NCBI GenBank assembly: GCA_012517545.1
Contig: JAAYUW010000037.1
Span: 1 to 50,467, forward strand
From: Exilispira sp.
GTDB taxonomy: Bacteria; Spirochaetota; JAAYUW01
DNA: 50,467 nucleotides
Direction: 5' to 3'
The position numbers and the translations under genes were made by a program. This document shows, piece by piece, positions 8,733-17,078 of this stretch (position 1 is its first letter; each line of letters opens with the position of its first letter). The notes under the pieces were generated by a model. That model saw only the letters and a list, made by a program, of their open reading frames with translations, did not search any database and was not told the origin of the DNA.

Positions 8733-8758
8733 TAAACATTTTGTAATAAAACCGATAA
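8733..8758 (+). promoter_or_regulatory. Sigma-28-like flagellar promoter
   Basis: TAAA at 8733-8736 is followed by 14 bases and ACCGATAA at 8751-8758. The sigma-28 (FliA/SigD) consensus is TAAA, about 15 bases, GCCGATAA. The site ends 21 bases before the start codon of a flagellar rod-binding gene, a placement that supports it. The spacer is one base shorter than consensus. Confidence 0.6.
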
Positions 8759-8779
8759 GATTATTAAAGAGGGCTAAAG

Positions 8780-9145
8780 ATGGATATTTCAAATATTTCA
8801 AATTTTTCTTATTTGAAAGATAACAATATAAATCAGGTCGAAATTCAGAAGAATTTACAGAAGATTAAAGATTTAGAAGGAAACCTGAAAAATACGAAAA
8901 ACACTGATGATGCAAAAAGAAAAGAGGTCGCCGAAGATTTTGCAAGTTTATTAACATCAATGATGCTTAAAGAGATGAAGAAAACTTTACATGAGGAAGA
9001 AGATCCTTTATATGGTGGGTTTACGGAAGATGTGTTTAAAGATATGCTATATGACGAATACAGTAAGATTTTAACTCATAATAGTTTACAGCCTCTTGTG
9101 GATATGATATACAAAGCTTCAATTGATATGGATAAAAATGCATAA
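8780..9145 (+). CDS. Flagellar rod-binding protein (FlgJ N-terminal domain type)
   Basis: The 121-residue protein matches the rod-binding domain of FlgJ: DFASLLTSMMLKEMKKTL at about 53-70, DPLYGGFTEDVFKDMLYDEY at about 74-93 and a helical end (LQPLVDMIYKAS). It would act as a scaffold or cap for periplasmic rod assembly. The muramidase domain of enterobacterial FlgJ is absent, as in many other phyla, so another enzyme must open the peptidoglycan. The first about 50 residues are Asn/Lys-rich and probably disordered. It stands alone rather than in a flagellar operon, behind a sigma-28-like promoter. AGAGGG upstream of the ATG serves as ribosome site. Confidence 0.85.
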   Translation: MDISNISNFSYLKDNNINQVEIQKNLQKIKDLEGNLKNTKNTDDAKRKEVAEDFASLLTSMMLKEMKKTLHEEEDPLYGGFTEDVFKDMLYDEYSKILTHNSLQPLVDMIYKASIDMDKNA

Positions 9146-9258
9146 TTTTTGCTCTATTCTGAAAAAAATAGTATATAGTTTGTGGAGTTCTTCATTTAAT
9201 TTTGTTTGCACAAAAAAATTTATAAATTGTAAAAATTCAAGATTAAAGCTTTAATATT

Positions 9259-11388
9259 TTAATATTCTTGCATATAGTAACCAAACCAATTTTTCCCTAC
9301 CCTTCCGTTATATTGAACTGTAACAAAAACCTGTCTAAAAAAATCAGGTATGTAAGGATATGGGGATTTATAATAAACTATATATAAGGGTGGTTGATAG
9401 CTTTTAAAAAGTTTAATGGCTAGTTCTGGATAAAAGATATCTTCCATCTCAAAGAAGTATCCCGAAGTTTTGTCTGCCATCTCCTTTAAAAAAGCCTTAC
9501 CATTTCCATTTCCAAAGTAGAATACATATACAGGGATGTAATTGTTTTTAGCATAATTTATTAAATCATTTTGGGAATGTATTGCAAATGAAGACGAAGA
9601 AAACTCCCCATCTGAAAATAATATTATTCCACCTTTGATAAATTTTTGTTGAAAAGATGAAACAGCTGAGTAAAAAACCTGATCAAAAATAGTAGTTGCC
9701 TTATATGTTTTAGGGTTTGAGATTGCATCTTTCAGTTTTAGTATTTCATTTGATAGTGGCTTAATCTGAGCAAGTTCAGATGTTATATAGTAAGATTCTG
9801 CTATGGAAGGTTCGGCTGTAACAAGTTTTTCGATGATTTCATTAATTTTATCTCTATAATTATACATTGTTAAATTTGTATCAACAATAATATTTAAAGC
9901 AGGATAATCGTTTCTAATATATGAGTAGTCGGAATTAACTCTCTTTATAGTTGTCTCATTTTCGTTAAATGTAAAATTTTCATCGGATAAACCAAATACA
10001 GTTCTACCTGTCTGGTCTTTTACTGAAATGTATGCAATAATTAATGGATAATTTCGAATATCCAGTCTTTCAAGTTTAACATCAAGATTCATATACAGTT
10101 CATCTTGTGGTATGAAAAAATCGATAAATTGTCTATATGGCTCTGTAACAATAAGATTGCTGTTCTTATCTATTATGCAAAAATATGGCTCAAATAATTC
10201 AGTTGTTCCTAAAGATAAAGGGGTTATTGATTCGTTATTGAAATCATAAACGACTATACTTGCTTTATTTACTATATATAAAAATCCTAACTCAGAAAAG
10301 AATAAACCTCTAGGCTCAAGAATATCAGCAGATTCTATAGAGTTGATATAATTTCCCCATTGATCGAAGATATCTATTCTATTATTAAAACTATTTGAAA
10401 TTATTAACCATTTTTTATCTTTCAAATACATGATATCGACTGGCTTAAAAAATTCTCCGATTTCTTTTCCCATTTTTCCAAATGAAAAAACAAACTTGCC
10501 CTCTGAATCTATTTTAACGATTCTATTATTTCCCTGATCAACAACATATATGTTTCCGAGAAGATCAGTATCTATTCCTGCTGGCCCATTTAGTTTGTTT
10601 TCATTTGAAAAATCAAGACCAATTTTTTTAACAATTTTGCCATTCAAAGTTAATTTATAGATAATATTATTTTTATAATCTGAAACATAAACAAAATCAT
10701 CTTTCTTATCAAACGCAACATCAAAAGGATATCCAAGCGAAACCCCAAAAGGTGTAAGAGACTTTTCAGCTTTACTATTTTTAATAAGCAAAAGGTTATT
10801 TGATCTATGCCCGGCGAGGTAGATTTGATTTTTATTATCAATGTCCATTCCTAATGGCCATGAAAAAAAGCTTTTTGAAAGTTTTGCACCATTAAGTTGT
10901 TGATATATAGCAAAATTTTTTGAAATAGATTTTTTTTGAAAATTACCCTCTTGAAAATAAATACTTTCAAGCATATTTAAAAAAAGATTGTCTGTAAATC
11001 CAAAAGATTTTAATGTTTCCCATTCAAATAAGGCATTTTGAAGAAAACCACTTTTAAAGTAAGACCAGCCAAGCATATATCGTGAAAGATAATTTTTAGA
11101 ATTGTAAGATAATGATTGTTTAAAAAAGAGAATTGCCTTCTGGTATAAAGCATCATTATAAGCGATTATCCCTTTCTTAAATAATTCTTTAGAGTTGATT
11201 TCAGAAGCTGTGTTAACTTTTTGATTAGGATCAAACTGAGCATTTAACATTTGAATATTAAATAAAAAGGAAAATATAAAAAGTAAAAAAATTGAAAGAG
11301 ATACTAATTTTTTTAAATTTTTATAAAGAATAACTTTTTGTTTATACTGGAAAATCACATCCCCTCCATAGAAAATATAAGATCTCAT
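9259..11388 (-). CDS. Secreted TPR - NHL repeat - VWA-like protein
   Basis: A hydrophobic signal segment (about residues 31-50, ending LNAQ) precedes two TPR-like helical pairs (about 65-135). NHL/beta-propeller repeats follow (about 175-430), recognisable by recurring G-I-D-x-D...N-I-Y-V-x-D...N-x-R-I-V-K-x-D patterns. A C-terminal VWA-like domain (about 490-690) has IVDTNLTM where a MIDAS DxSxS would be and GGIILFSDGE for the later Asp. The metal site is thus atypical (Asn and Thr in place of the two Ser). It is probably a periplasmic or surface scaffold. The ATG at 11388 lacks a ribosome site; GGAGGGG lies ten codons in, so a GTG at 11358 or ATT at 11355 may be the real start, giving a normal signal peptide. 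Similar TPR-NHL proteins are known in spirochaetes, from memory. Confidence 0.75.
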   Translation of the reverse strand: MRSYIFYGGDVIFQYKQKVILYKNLKKLVSLSIFLLFIFSFLFNIQMLNAQFDPNQKVNTASEINSKELFKKGIIAYNDALYQKAILFFKQSLSYNSKNYLSRYMLGWSYFKSGFLQNALFEWETLKSFGFTDNLFLNMLESIYFQEGNFQKKSISKNFAIYQQLNGAKLSKSFFSWPLGMDIDNKNQIYLAGHRSNNLLLIKNSKAEKSLTPFGVSLGYPFDVAFDKKDDFVYVSDYKNNIIYKLTLNGKIVKKIGLDFSNENKLNGPAGIDTDLLGNIYVVDQGNNRIVKIDSEGKFVFSFGKMGKEIGEFFKPVDIMYLKDKKWLIISNSFNNRIDIFDQWGNYINSIESADILEPRGLFFSELGFLYIVNKASIVVYDFNNESITPLSLGTTELFEPYFCIIDKNSNLIVTEPYRQFIDFFIPQDELYMNLDVKLERLDIRNYPLIIAYISVKDQTGRTVFGLSDENFTFNENETTIKRVNSDYSYIRNDYPALNIIVDTNLTMYNYRDKINEIIEKLVTAEPSIAESYYITSELAQIKPLSNEILKLKDAISNPKTYKATTIFDQVFYSAVSSFQQKFIKGGIILFSDGEFSSSSFAIHSQNDLINYAKNNYIPVYVFYFGNGNGKAFLKEMADKTSGYFFEMEDIFYPELAIKLFKSYQPPLYIVYYKSPYPYIPDFFRQVFVTVQYNGRVGKNWFGYYMQEY

Positions 11389-11890
11389 ATGTTTTGATTT
11401 TGATATAGATTAATAAAAAAGTAATCTTATAAAATATTTTATGCAATAAAATTTGCTAAAAATATAAAATATATAAACTAAGAAAAAAACCAGCATAAAA
11501 TTTTAAAAAAATAACCTGCTAAAAAAAGATAATCTTTGCTTGAAAATAATATAATACATTTTATAAAATTTGCATTTGATAAAAATGATCATATGCTAAT
11601 TTTTCTTTGTTAGAGAATTTTTTATAAACTTTTTTTCTCGCTTTTATTTTTAAACTTTTGATTTAGAATCACTATTAATCTATTTCCGGACTTTCTGTTT
11701 TTAACTTTAGACTTGTAACTTTTGTATAGTCAAGTTCATTTCCAGACTTTCGACTTCAGACTGTTGTATTTTAATTTATGATTGAACAGTAGATAAATTT
11801 ATAATATGAGTTATAATATAAGAGGAAATATCTGAAAATTTTTTTAATTTATCAAATTACACATTATTGCATAATCATATTGGAGGTTTT
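11389..11890. other. AT-rich divergent intergenic region
   Basis: About 500 bases with no supported gene, between the NHL protein (minus) and the PEGA lipoprotein (plus). The first 250 bases are almost pure A/T with no pattern I can name. The part from 11640 contains GACTTTC-type repeats (11684-11768). TATAAT-like boxes occur near 11800-11818, but none has a well-spaced -35 box, so I do not call a promoter. GGAGG at 11882-11886 is the ribosome site of the lipoprotein. Confidence 0.5.
11684..11768 (+). repeat. Dispersed intergenic repeat, two copies (CCCGGACTTTC family)
   Basis: Copy one begins TTCCGGACTTTCTG at 11684-11697. Copy two at 11740-11768 reads TTCCAGACTTTCGACTTCAG then ACTGTTGTA. 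Copy two is nearly the same as the reverse complement of 17155-17184 (TTCCCGGACTTTTAACTTTT then GACTGTTGTA), which shows a shared unit of about 30 bases. Confidence 0.6.
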
Positions 11891-13075
11891 ATGCATAAGA
11901 GATTATTGAAAATTAGTTTAGCATTTTTTACTATTTGTTTCCTTTTTTCCTGTTCTCTTCTCAATACGAATGTCCAGGGCTCTTCCCAGTTCACAGAGGT
12001 CACTGTTACAATAAAGGCAAATGTTACAGCAAAAGTTTTCATAAGCAATTTGTATAAAGGTTATACTCCTTTATCAATTAAGCTGGGTATTGGTAAGTAT
12101 CCTCTTAGACTTGAAGCTAATGGATATATAACCTTTGAAACGGTACTTGAAGTCAAAATAAATGGACCAACTACCTTTGATTTCAATCTGCAACCCGTAT
12201 CATCAACTTCAACATCAACAACTTCAAGTGGGAAAAAAACAAAACTGAAAGTTACAGCAGATATTCCTTGTGGTGTATATTCAAATGGTATTAAAATAGG
12301 TGTTACTCCTCTTGATATAGAGATAAGACCAGGAACTTATATTATAAAAGTAGTTCCTATGGATAAATCCTATCAACCCAAGGAGGAAAAAATAAATATA
12401 AGCGCGGGACAGGTTATTGAACTTAAGTTTACATTCAAAACTTCACCAACTACATATAATGTGACTATCCAGACAAATGTTCCCGCTCAGGTAATATTAA
12501 ATGGTTCTGTTGTTGGCAACACTCCTTTAACCCTGAATCTAGCAGCTGGAAACTATAATATTGGTTTAAATCCGCTCACTCCTGGTTTTCAACCACAGCA
12601 AAATTCTATAATTGTCTCATCTAACCAGGTATTTAACTTTACTCTGCAAGCGATATCTTACAATATTTCAATAAATACAAATATTCCGTGTACTGTTATT
12701 ATAAATAATTCTAAGATGGGTAGAACTCCATTAAATATTAACCTTGCTCCAGGAACATACACGGTAACTCTCAATCCAGAAGTTGCTGGTTATAACTCTC
12801 AGACCCAGACAATAACAGTTACACAACCTAACCAGGTATTTAACTTTACCTTACAACAGACTACAGGGAATATAGTTTTTAATATTCCAAATGATGCAAA
12901 GGTATTTATAAATAATCAAATTATCAACTTTAAATCGAGTCAACCCATAACTTTAGCTCCTGGAACTTATACTATTAGAATAGATTATCATGGTTTGACT
13001 ATTACAAAAACAATAACTATTGTTTCAGGACAAACTATTACTATTTCTTTAGCACTGGATATCTTAATTAATTAA
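11891..13075 (+). CDS. PEGA-repeat lipoprotein
   Basis: The ATG at 11891 follows GGAGG by four bases and is preferred over an upstream in-frame ATG at 11867, which has no ribosome site. The 394-residue product begins with a lipoprotein signal (two basic residues, hydrophobic core, lipobox LFSC). Five PEGA domains follow in tandem, each about 65-70 residues. They are recognisable by the pattern V-x-I-N-x-x-x-x-G-x-T-P-L-x-[IL]-x-L-x-P-G-x-Y-x-[IV]. The last one has lost the G-x-T-P-L turn. A Ser/Thr-rich linker separates repeats one and two. PEGA domains are small beta folds of envelope proteins, often thought to bind or span surface layers; the actual ligand is unknown. It is monocistronic; the terminator at 13232 lies 157 bases downstream. 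Confidence 0.85.
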   Translation: MHKRLLKISLAFFTICFLFSCSLLNTNVQGSSQFTEVTVTIKANVTAKVFISNLYKGYTPLSIKLGIGKYPLRLEANGYITFETVLEVKINGPTTFDFNLQPVSSTSTSTTSSGKKTKLKVTADIPCGVYSNGIKIGVTPLDIEIRPGTYIIKVVPMDKSYQPKEEKINISAGQVIELKFTFKTSPTTYNVTIQTNVPAQVILNGSVVGNTPLTLNLAAGNYNIGLNPLTPGFQPQQNSIIVSSNQVFNFTLQAISYNISINTNIPCTVIINNSKMGRTPLNINLAPGTYTVTLNPEVAGYNSQTQTITVTQPNQVFNFTLQQTTGNIVFNIPNDAKVFINNQIINFKSSQPITLAPGTYTIRIDYHGLTITKTITIVSGQTITISLALDILIN

Positions 13076-13231
13076 TTTTGTCTGCTTAAAAACAAATCTT
13101 CGTTGTCATTCATTATTAGAAGGTTATGTTTTTGAGAAGATGGATGATTTTTTAGGTTTAAAAGTGGCAAAATTAATTCTTGATTAGATTTTAAAAAAAA
13201 CTATAGTGTGTTTTTGCTGTTTTTGATACTT

Positions 13232-13260
13232 ATGGAGCCTGTAAACAGGCTCCATTTTAG
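13232..13260 (+). terminator. Hairpin terminator of the PEGA lipoprotein gene
   Basis: ATGGAGCCTG at 13232-13241 and CAGGCTCCAT at 13246-13255 form a perfect ten-base stem with a TAAA loop, followed by TTTTAG. The T tract is short, so termination may be partial, but the GC-rich perfect stem in an AT-rich spacer is distinctive. Confidence 0.75.
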
Positions 13261-13444
13261 TTGTACAATAGAATTATGATATTCAATAATATCTTTTCTT
13301 ATGATTAATATATTTATTTTTCAATAACTAAGTCATCATTTATCCAAATAAAGGAAAAATTTGGCAGGACATTAACAATTTAGAGCTAAATAAAAGGTTT
13401 GCATTTAAAAAAAATAGACAAAATCATGAAATTATTTGTCTTTC

Positions 13445-13472
13445 TTGACAAATTGCACTTTTTATTTAATTT
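13445..13472 (+). promoter_or_regulatory. Sigma-70-like promoter upstream of arcC
   Basis: A perfect TTGACA (13445-13450) is followed by 16 bases and TAATTT (13467-13472). The start codon of arcC is 61 bases further on with a strong AAAGGAG site. Confidence 0.5.
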
Positions 13473-13532
13473 TTAAGCCTCAAAATACAAAAATGATGAA
13501 TTACTAAAAATTCATTCACAAAGGAGATTTCT

Positions 13533-14477
13533 ATGTCAAAAAAGACTGCTGTTGTTGCTGTTGGTGGTAATTCCCTGATTAAACCTGGAGAGAAAGGTAC
13601 ATTTGAGGAGCAGTATAATGCTGTTGTGGATACAGTAGAAAATGTTATAAAACTTATTCATGAAGGATTTAGAGTTGTTATTACACATGGAAATGGTCCT
13701 CAAGTTGGCAACATCCTTATTCAATCTGAAGCTGCAAAAAATATAGTTCCAACCATTCCCATGGATATCGCTGGTGCTTTTACACAAGGTGGACTTGGAT
13801 ATATGATCTCTCAGGTAATCAAAAATCATCTAGTAGAACATAAATACAATACGGATGTCGCAACAATTGTTACTCAAGTATTGGTAGATAAGAATGATCC
13901 TGCTTTTAAAAATCCAACCAAGCCTGTTGGACCTTTTTACAAAACCAGAGAAGAGCTTAATGATAAAATTGAAAAAGAAGGTTGGGTTGTTATTGAAGAT
14001 GCTGGAAGAGGTTTTAGAAGGGTTGTAGCTTCACCAAAGCCTTTAGATATATTAGAAAAAAAAGTGATAAAGGATCTTATCGAAAATGATGTCATAGTTA
14101 TTGCAGTTGGTGGTGGTGGTATACCTGTGGTCAACGATAATGGTAAATTTAAAGGTGTCGCTGCTGTTATAGATAAAGATTTTGCCTCTTCATTGCTTGC
14201 AACTGAAATTAAGGCAGATTATTTTATCATATCAACTGGAGTTGAAAAAGTTGCAATAAATTTTAACAAACCAGATATGAAGTTGATAGATAAGATGAAT
14301 ATTAAAGAGTGCAAACAATATATTAGTGAAGGGCATTTTGCTAAAGGGAGTATGTTACCCAAGATCGAAGCTTCTATGAAGTTTCTTGAAAATGGTGGTA
14401 AAAATGTAATTATAACATCACCGGAGAAAATATTTGATGCTGTGAATGGAAAAACAGGTACACATATTATACCTTAA
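13533..14477 (+). CDS. arcC: Carbamate kinase
   Basis: This enzyme interconverts carbamoyl phosphate plus ADP with carbamate plus ATP, the energy-yielding step of arginine-deiminase-type or other carbamoyl-phosphate catabolism. At 314 residues it has family length. Motifs: AVGGNSLIKPGEKGTFEEQY near the N-terminus, ITHGNGPQVGN (about 50-60), DIAGAFTQGGLGYMISQ (about 78-94), VGGGGIPVV (about 192-200), DKDFASSLLATEI (about 214-226) and the end GKTGTHIIP. No arcA, argF/ptcA, or allantoin/purine gene is near, so the source of carbamoyl phosphate is not shown here. It has AAAGGAG and is followed after 11 bases by a CxxCxxCC protein, so it heads a four-gene operon. Confidence 0.95.
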   Translation: MSKKTAVVAVGGNSLIKPGEKGTFEEQYNAVVDTVENVIKLIHEGFRVVITHGNGPQVGNILIQSEAAKNIVPTIPMDIAGAFTQGGLGYMISQVIKNHLVEHKYNTDVATIVTQVLVDKNDPAFKNPTKPVGPFYKTREELNDKIEKEGWVVIEDAGRGFRRVVASPKPLDILEKKVIKDLIENDVIVIAVGGGGIPVVNDNGKFKGVAAVIDKDFASSLLATEIKADYFIISTGVEKVAINFNKPDMKLIDKMNIKECKQYISEGHFAKGSMLPKIEASMKFLENGGKNVIITSPEKIFDAVNGKTGTHIIP

Positions 14478-14488
14478 GAGAATCCAAA

Positions 14489-15058
14489 ATGCTTGGGAAA
14501 GTTGATTTTTTTAATGAAATAAAGCTTTATGTACCAGAAAATTTCAGCTTTAAATGCCAGGATTGTGGAGATTGCTGTAGACATGAATCCGGTTTTGTTC
14601 TTCTTCTTGATAAAGAAATTGGAAAAATATCAAAATTTTTAAAAATTACTTCTTCACAATTTTTGCAAGATTATTGTTATTCATTTGGTCAGATTGAAAT
14701 ATCTATAGATGGAAAGAGTAATAAAACTAAGTTCAAGCAAATTTATTCATTAAAGGAGAAGGATAATTTCGATTGTATATTTTGGGAAAAAAAGAATGAA
14801 AAGAATAGTTGCGGTTGCAATATTTACAATGTTCGTCCTCTGCAATGTCGAAGTTATCCTTTTTGGCTTTCATCTTTTAATGATAAAGAAAGTTTCGATC
14901 AGAACATTAAACGATGCAGAGGCTTTATGACAGCTGGAGGGCAAATTTTTGATAAAAAGACTATATATAAAAAAGTTTATAGAGATCTGGTTTTGAGAAA
15001 AGAACATTATAGATTACTGCTTAATGATTACATTTATTCATACATTTATGAAGAATAA
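14489..15058 (+). CDS. YkgJ-type CxxCxxCC metal-binding protein
   Basis: The 189-residue protein carries the family signature CQDCGDCC (Cys23, 26, 29, 30), a second cysteine pair in CGCNIYNVRPLQCR, then SYPFW. These cysteines are thought to bind zinc or an iron-sulfur centre; the biochemical role of the family is not settled. It is cytosolic with no signal peptide. It starts 11 bases after arcC and is probably co-transcribed with it; the gap of 155 bases to the next start contains no clear terminator. Confidence 0.85.
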   Translation: MLGKVDFFNEIKLYVPENFSFKCQDCGDCCRHESGFVLLLDKEIGKISKFLKITSSQFLQDYCYSFGQIEISIDGKSNKTKFKQIYSLKEKDNFDCIFWEKKNEKNSCGCNIYNVRPLQCRSYPFWLSSFNDKESFDQNIKRCRGFMTAGGQIFDKKTIYKKVYRDLVLRKEHYRLLLNDYIYSYIYEE

Positions 15059-15213
15059 TAATAACTATTTTAAAATAGATTCTTAGCGTTTGTGAACATT
15101 GGTAATTAAAGATTATCACACTCTTATTCTAAAAAAATATGATGCGTAGTATCGTTTTGCTTAAAGATAATTACAAGTCATCAACTTATATAAAATACAT
15201 ATCAGGATCATTA

Positions 15214-15783
15214 ATGGATAAAAGTAATACATATAAAGATCAAATTATCCCTCTGGAGGATACTTTAGAGTATCAGGGTTCATTTATTTCTTTTCACAGG
15301 AGAAAATTTCTCACTAAAAGCAAAGCCGTTAGAACTTATGAATATGTTGAACGAAATAATCATCAAGCTGCTGTTGTCATCATTGGAGAAAAAGACGAAA
15401 AAATTTTATTGATCAAACAATATAGAGTACCAGTTTTATGTGATGTGATAGAATTTCCCGCAGGACTTATCGAAAATGAAGATATTTCTGAAGCTGCGAA
15501 AAGAGAACTGCTTGAAGAAACTGGATATCGATGCGATATAAAAGATATATCAAAAGCTACATTAACATCAGCAGGTTTGACAACTGAAATGATATACTTT
15601 GTTTCTGCTGAGATACTGGATTTTGCTGGAGAAAATAGAGAAGATTCTGAACAGATTATTACCTTATGGATAAACAAAGATGATTGGCAGGAGCTAAAAA
15701 AATCAGATATCCTTATTAATGGATGGGTATATACTTATTGTGAGGCTTATTTTAATAAAAAGGTTAGAGAGAACAGATTATGA
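15214..15783 (+). CDS. Nudix hydrolase, ADP-ribose pyrophosphatase type
   Basis: I chose the ATG at 15214 because AGGA lies six bases upstream and the 189-residue product then starts where ADP-ribose pyrophosphatases usually do. An in-frame ATG at 15139 has no ribosome site. The region VIEFPAGLIENEDI then SEAAKRELLEETGY is the Nudix box with the REx2EExGY core (the loop after the Gly is one residue shorter than the textbook spacing). It is preceded by the YVERNNHQAAVVI strand typical of ADP-ribose hydrolases. Expected reaction: ADP-ribose to AMP plus ribose-5-phosphate. The stop overlaps the next gene by four bases (ATGA), so the two are translationally coupled. Confidence 0.88.
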   Translation: MDKSNTYKDQIIPLEDTLEYQGSFISFHRRKFLTKSKAVRTYEYVERNNHQAAVVIIGEKDEKILLIKQYRVPVLCDVIEFPAGLIENEDISEAAKRELLEETGYRCDIKDISKATLTSAGLTTEMIYFVSAEILDFAGENREDSEQIITLWINKDDWQELKKSDILINGWVYTYCEAYFNKKVRENRL

Positions 15784-16094
15784 CATCTTATATTATTATT
15801 ATTGTTTTGTTTTTGATTGTTGTTGTTTTTTATTCATTTTTAGTAAATAAGAACAGAAAAAATGTCGAGCAAATTAGTGAGCAGATAAATAATGCTTCGG
15901 AACAGTATTTTTTGCTTATGGCACACTTTGAAAAGATTCTTAAAAACAAAGATGAGGATGAAAAGAAAAAGCAACTCCTGGATTTAAAAGGAAAGGTAGA
16001 TGAGTATCTTGGACAATATTCTTCTCCTGCTCGATATGTTGTACTTGTGAAAAAACTCCAGAAAAAAATAAATGACATTTTAGAAGAAAAATAA
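15780..16094 (+). CDS. Small single-pass membrane protein with coiled coil
   Basis: The 104 residues have an N-terminal transmembrane helix (about 4-22: IIIIVLFLIVVVFYSFLV) and a highly charged helical remainder, rich in Lys and Glu, with heptad-like spacing. No family is recognised. It starts in the ATGA overlap with the Nudix gene, which makes it a real gene despite its size. It ends three bases before the convergent Memo-family stop codon, so the two transcripts must overlap or terminate in each other. Confidence 0.7.
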   Translation: MTSYIIIIVLFLIVVVFYSFLVNKNRKNVEQISEQINNASEQYFLLMAHFEKILKNKDEDEKKKQLLDLKGKVDEYLGQYSSPARYVVLVKKLQKKINDILEEK

Positions 16095-16097
16095 CAA

Positions 16098-16958
16098 TCA
16101 GGCTATTGCTGAAAGGTATCCAACGAATGAGGCTGAAGGAAAAAGTTCATAAGATGATGTTTTATAAACTTTATAGGCTTTAATAGAAGATTTATATTTT
16201 GCAAAAGCTAGTGCAGCGATTATTGCATTTGGTGAACAACTGTTATGATGTTTTCCAGCAATATTTTCAATTGAATCATAATCAAGATTTAATATTGCAT
16301 CTATGATGATCTGATCATTTTTACAAGCCCATTGATAAGCCCTGGGTCCTGTGCCTTCAGGGGTAAAGCCATAATTTGGTCCATAATGTGTAAGATCAGA
16401 GCTTGCGATCACAAAACCATTATCTATCCTATCACTAAAAAATTTGGCTATGGAAACTGCTTCTTGAAGAGGTGGATATAATGCAATCACCTTTACATCA
16501 GGGAAAAAATATTTTATAAATGGTAGATTAACTTCAATCGTATTGTCAGAAAAAAATTCTGTTTCATCAACGGATGAAAAAATACCTTTAAAATCATTTA
16601 TCAAATCAGTATCGACATCTAAAAATCCAAAAGGTGTTTCAAGTTTTTGATAGTTAAGAACTATAGATTTCTCAGAAAATCCCAGATGTCCACCAAACAA
16701 AACAATCTTTTCTACCTTTTGATTGTTTTGTCTGGCAATTGACTGAGCTTTTTTAAAGGCACAATAGGAACAAAAACCAGAAAATTCCCAGCCAGCATGA
16801 GGAACAATTATACAATTTACTTTGTTGATGTCAAAACTTAATGAATCCTGAATTTTAATGTATTCTTTTTCAAATTTCTGCATAGCCAGTTGTGCATCCC
16901 TTTCAGAAAATGGATACCAACCAGGGGAAAGGTTTTTTTTCCTTAAATTAGTCATCAT
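16098..16958 (-). CDS. Memo-family protein (AmmeMemoRadiSam protein B)
   Basis: The 286-residue protein shows the Memo/dioxygenase-like fold markers: VPHAGWEFSG with His54, FGGHLGF with His91, SSDLTHYGPNYG with His191 and NSCSPNAIIAAL with Cys241. These correspond in spacing to the His/His/Cys site of human MEMO1. In many bacteria this gene sits with an AMMECR1 gene and a radical SAM gene, or is fused to AMMECR1. Neither partner is within the window. The reaction is unknown. The first of two adjacent ATGs follows GAGGAG. A TTGACA promoter lies upstream at 16983-17011. Confidence 0.85.
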   Translation of the reverse strand: MMTNLRKKNLSPGWYPFSERDAQLAMQKFEKEYIKIQDSLSFDINKVNCIIVPHAGWEFSGFCSYCAFKKAQSIARQNNQKVEKIVLFGGHLGFSEKSIVLNYQKLETPFGFLDVDTDLINDFKGIFSSVDETEFFSDNTIEVNLPFIKYFFPDVKVIALYPPLQEAVSIAKFFSDRIDNGFVIASSDLTHYGPNYGFTPEGTGPRAYQWACKNDQIIIDAILNLDYDSIENIAGKHHNSCSPNAIIAALAFAKYKSSIKAYKVYKTSSYELFPSASFVGYLSAIA

Positions 16959-16982
16959 GACTCCTCGATTAACTTTAATTTA

Positions 16983-17011
16983 GATATAATATAATTATGT
17001 TAAATTGTCAA
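16983..17011 (-). promoter_or_regulatory. Sigma-70-like promoter for the Memo-family gene
   Basis: On the minus strand a perfect TTGACA (17011-17006) is followed by 17 bases and TATATC (16988-16983), about 25 bases before the ATG. The -10 box matches only four of six, and TTATAT one base earlier is an alternative. Confidence 0.45.
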
Positions 17012-17078
17012 TATATATGAAGATATTTATAATCATATATATAATTATTCTTCACATATAGCTCGGTTTTCAATAAAA

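Larger units (their letters stand above)
8443..8779. other. Divergent intergenic region with degenerate GACTTTC-type repeats
   Basis: The 337-base spacer between the PilZ gene (minus) and the rod-binding gene (plus) has no open frame worth calling. Its middle is built from loosely repeated words such as GACTTTCGG, AAGTCGAG and GACTTTCAAC, ending in two clearer repeat copies (8641-8731). A sigma-28-like promoter sits at 8733-8758. I see no clear sigma-70 promoter for the PilZ gene. Confidence 0.55.
13076..13532. other. Intergenic region between PEGA lipoprotein and arcC
   Basis: The 457 bases hold no gene. A hairpin terminator at 13232-13260 separates the two transcription units, and a sigma-70-like promoter at 13445-13472 serves arcC. 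The intervening AT-rich stretch shows no further pattern. Confidence 0.6.

Noticed and set aside
13371-13390. TTGGCAGGACATTAACAATT as a sigma-54 promoter before arcC
   Set aside because: The GG element is present but the GC of the -12 element is missing; the TTGACA promoter further down is better placed.
15139-15213. 25-residue N-terminal extension of the Nudix hydrolase from the ATG at 15139
   Set aside because: No ribosome site at that ATG; the ATG at 15214 has AGGA at proper spacing and fits family length.
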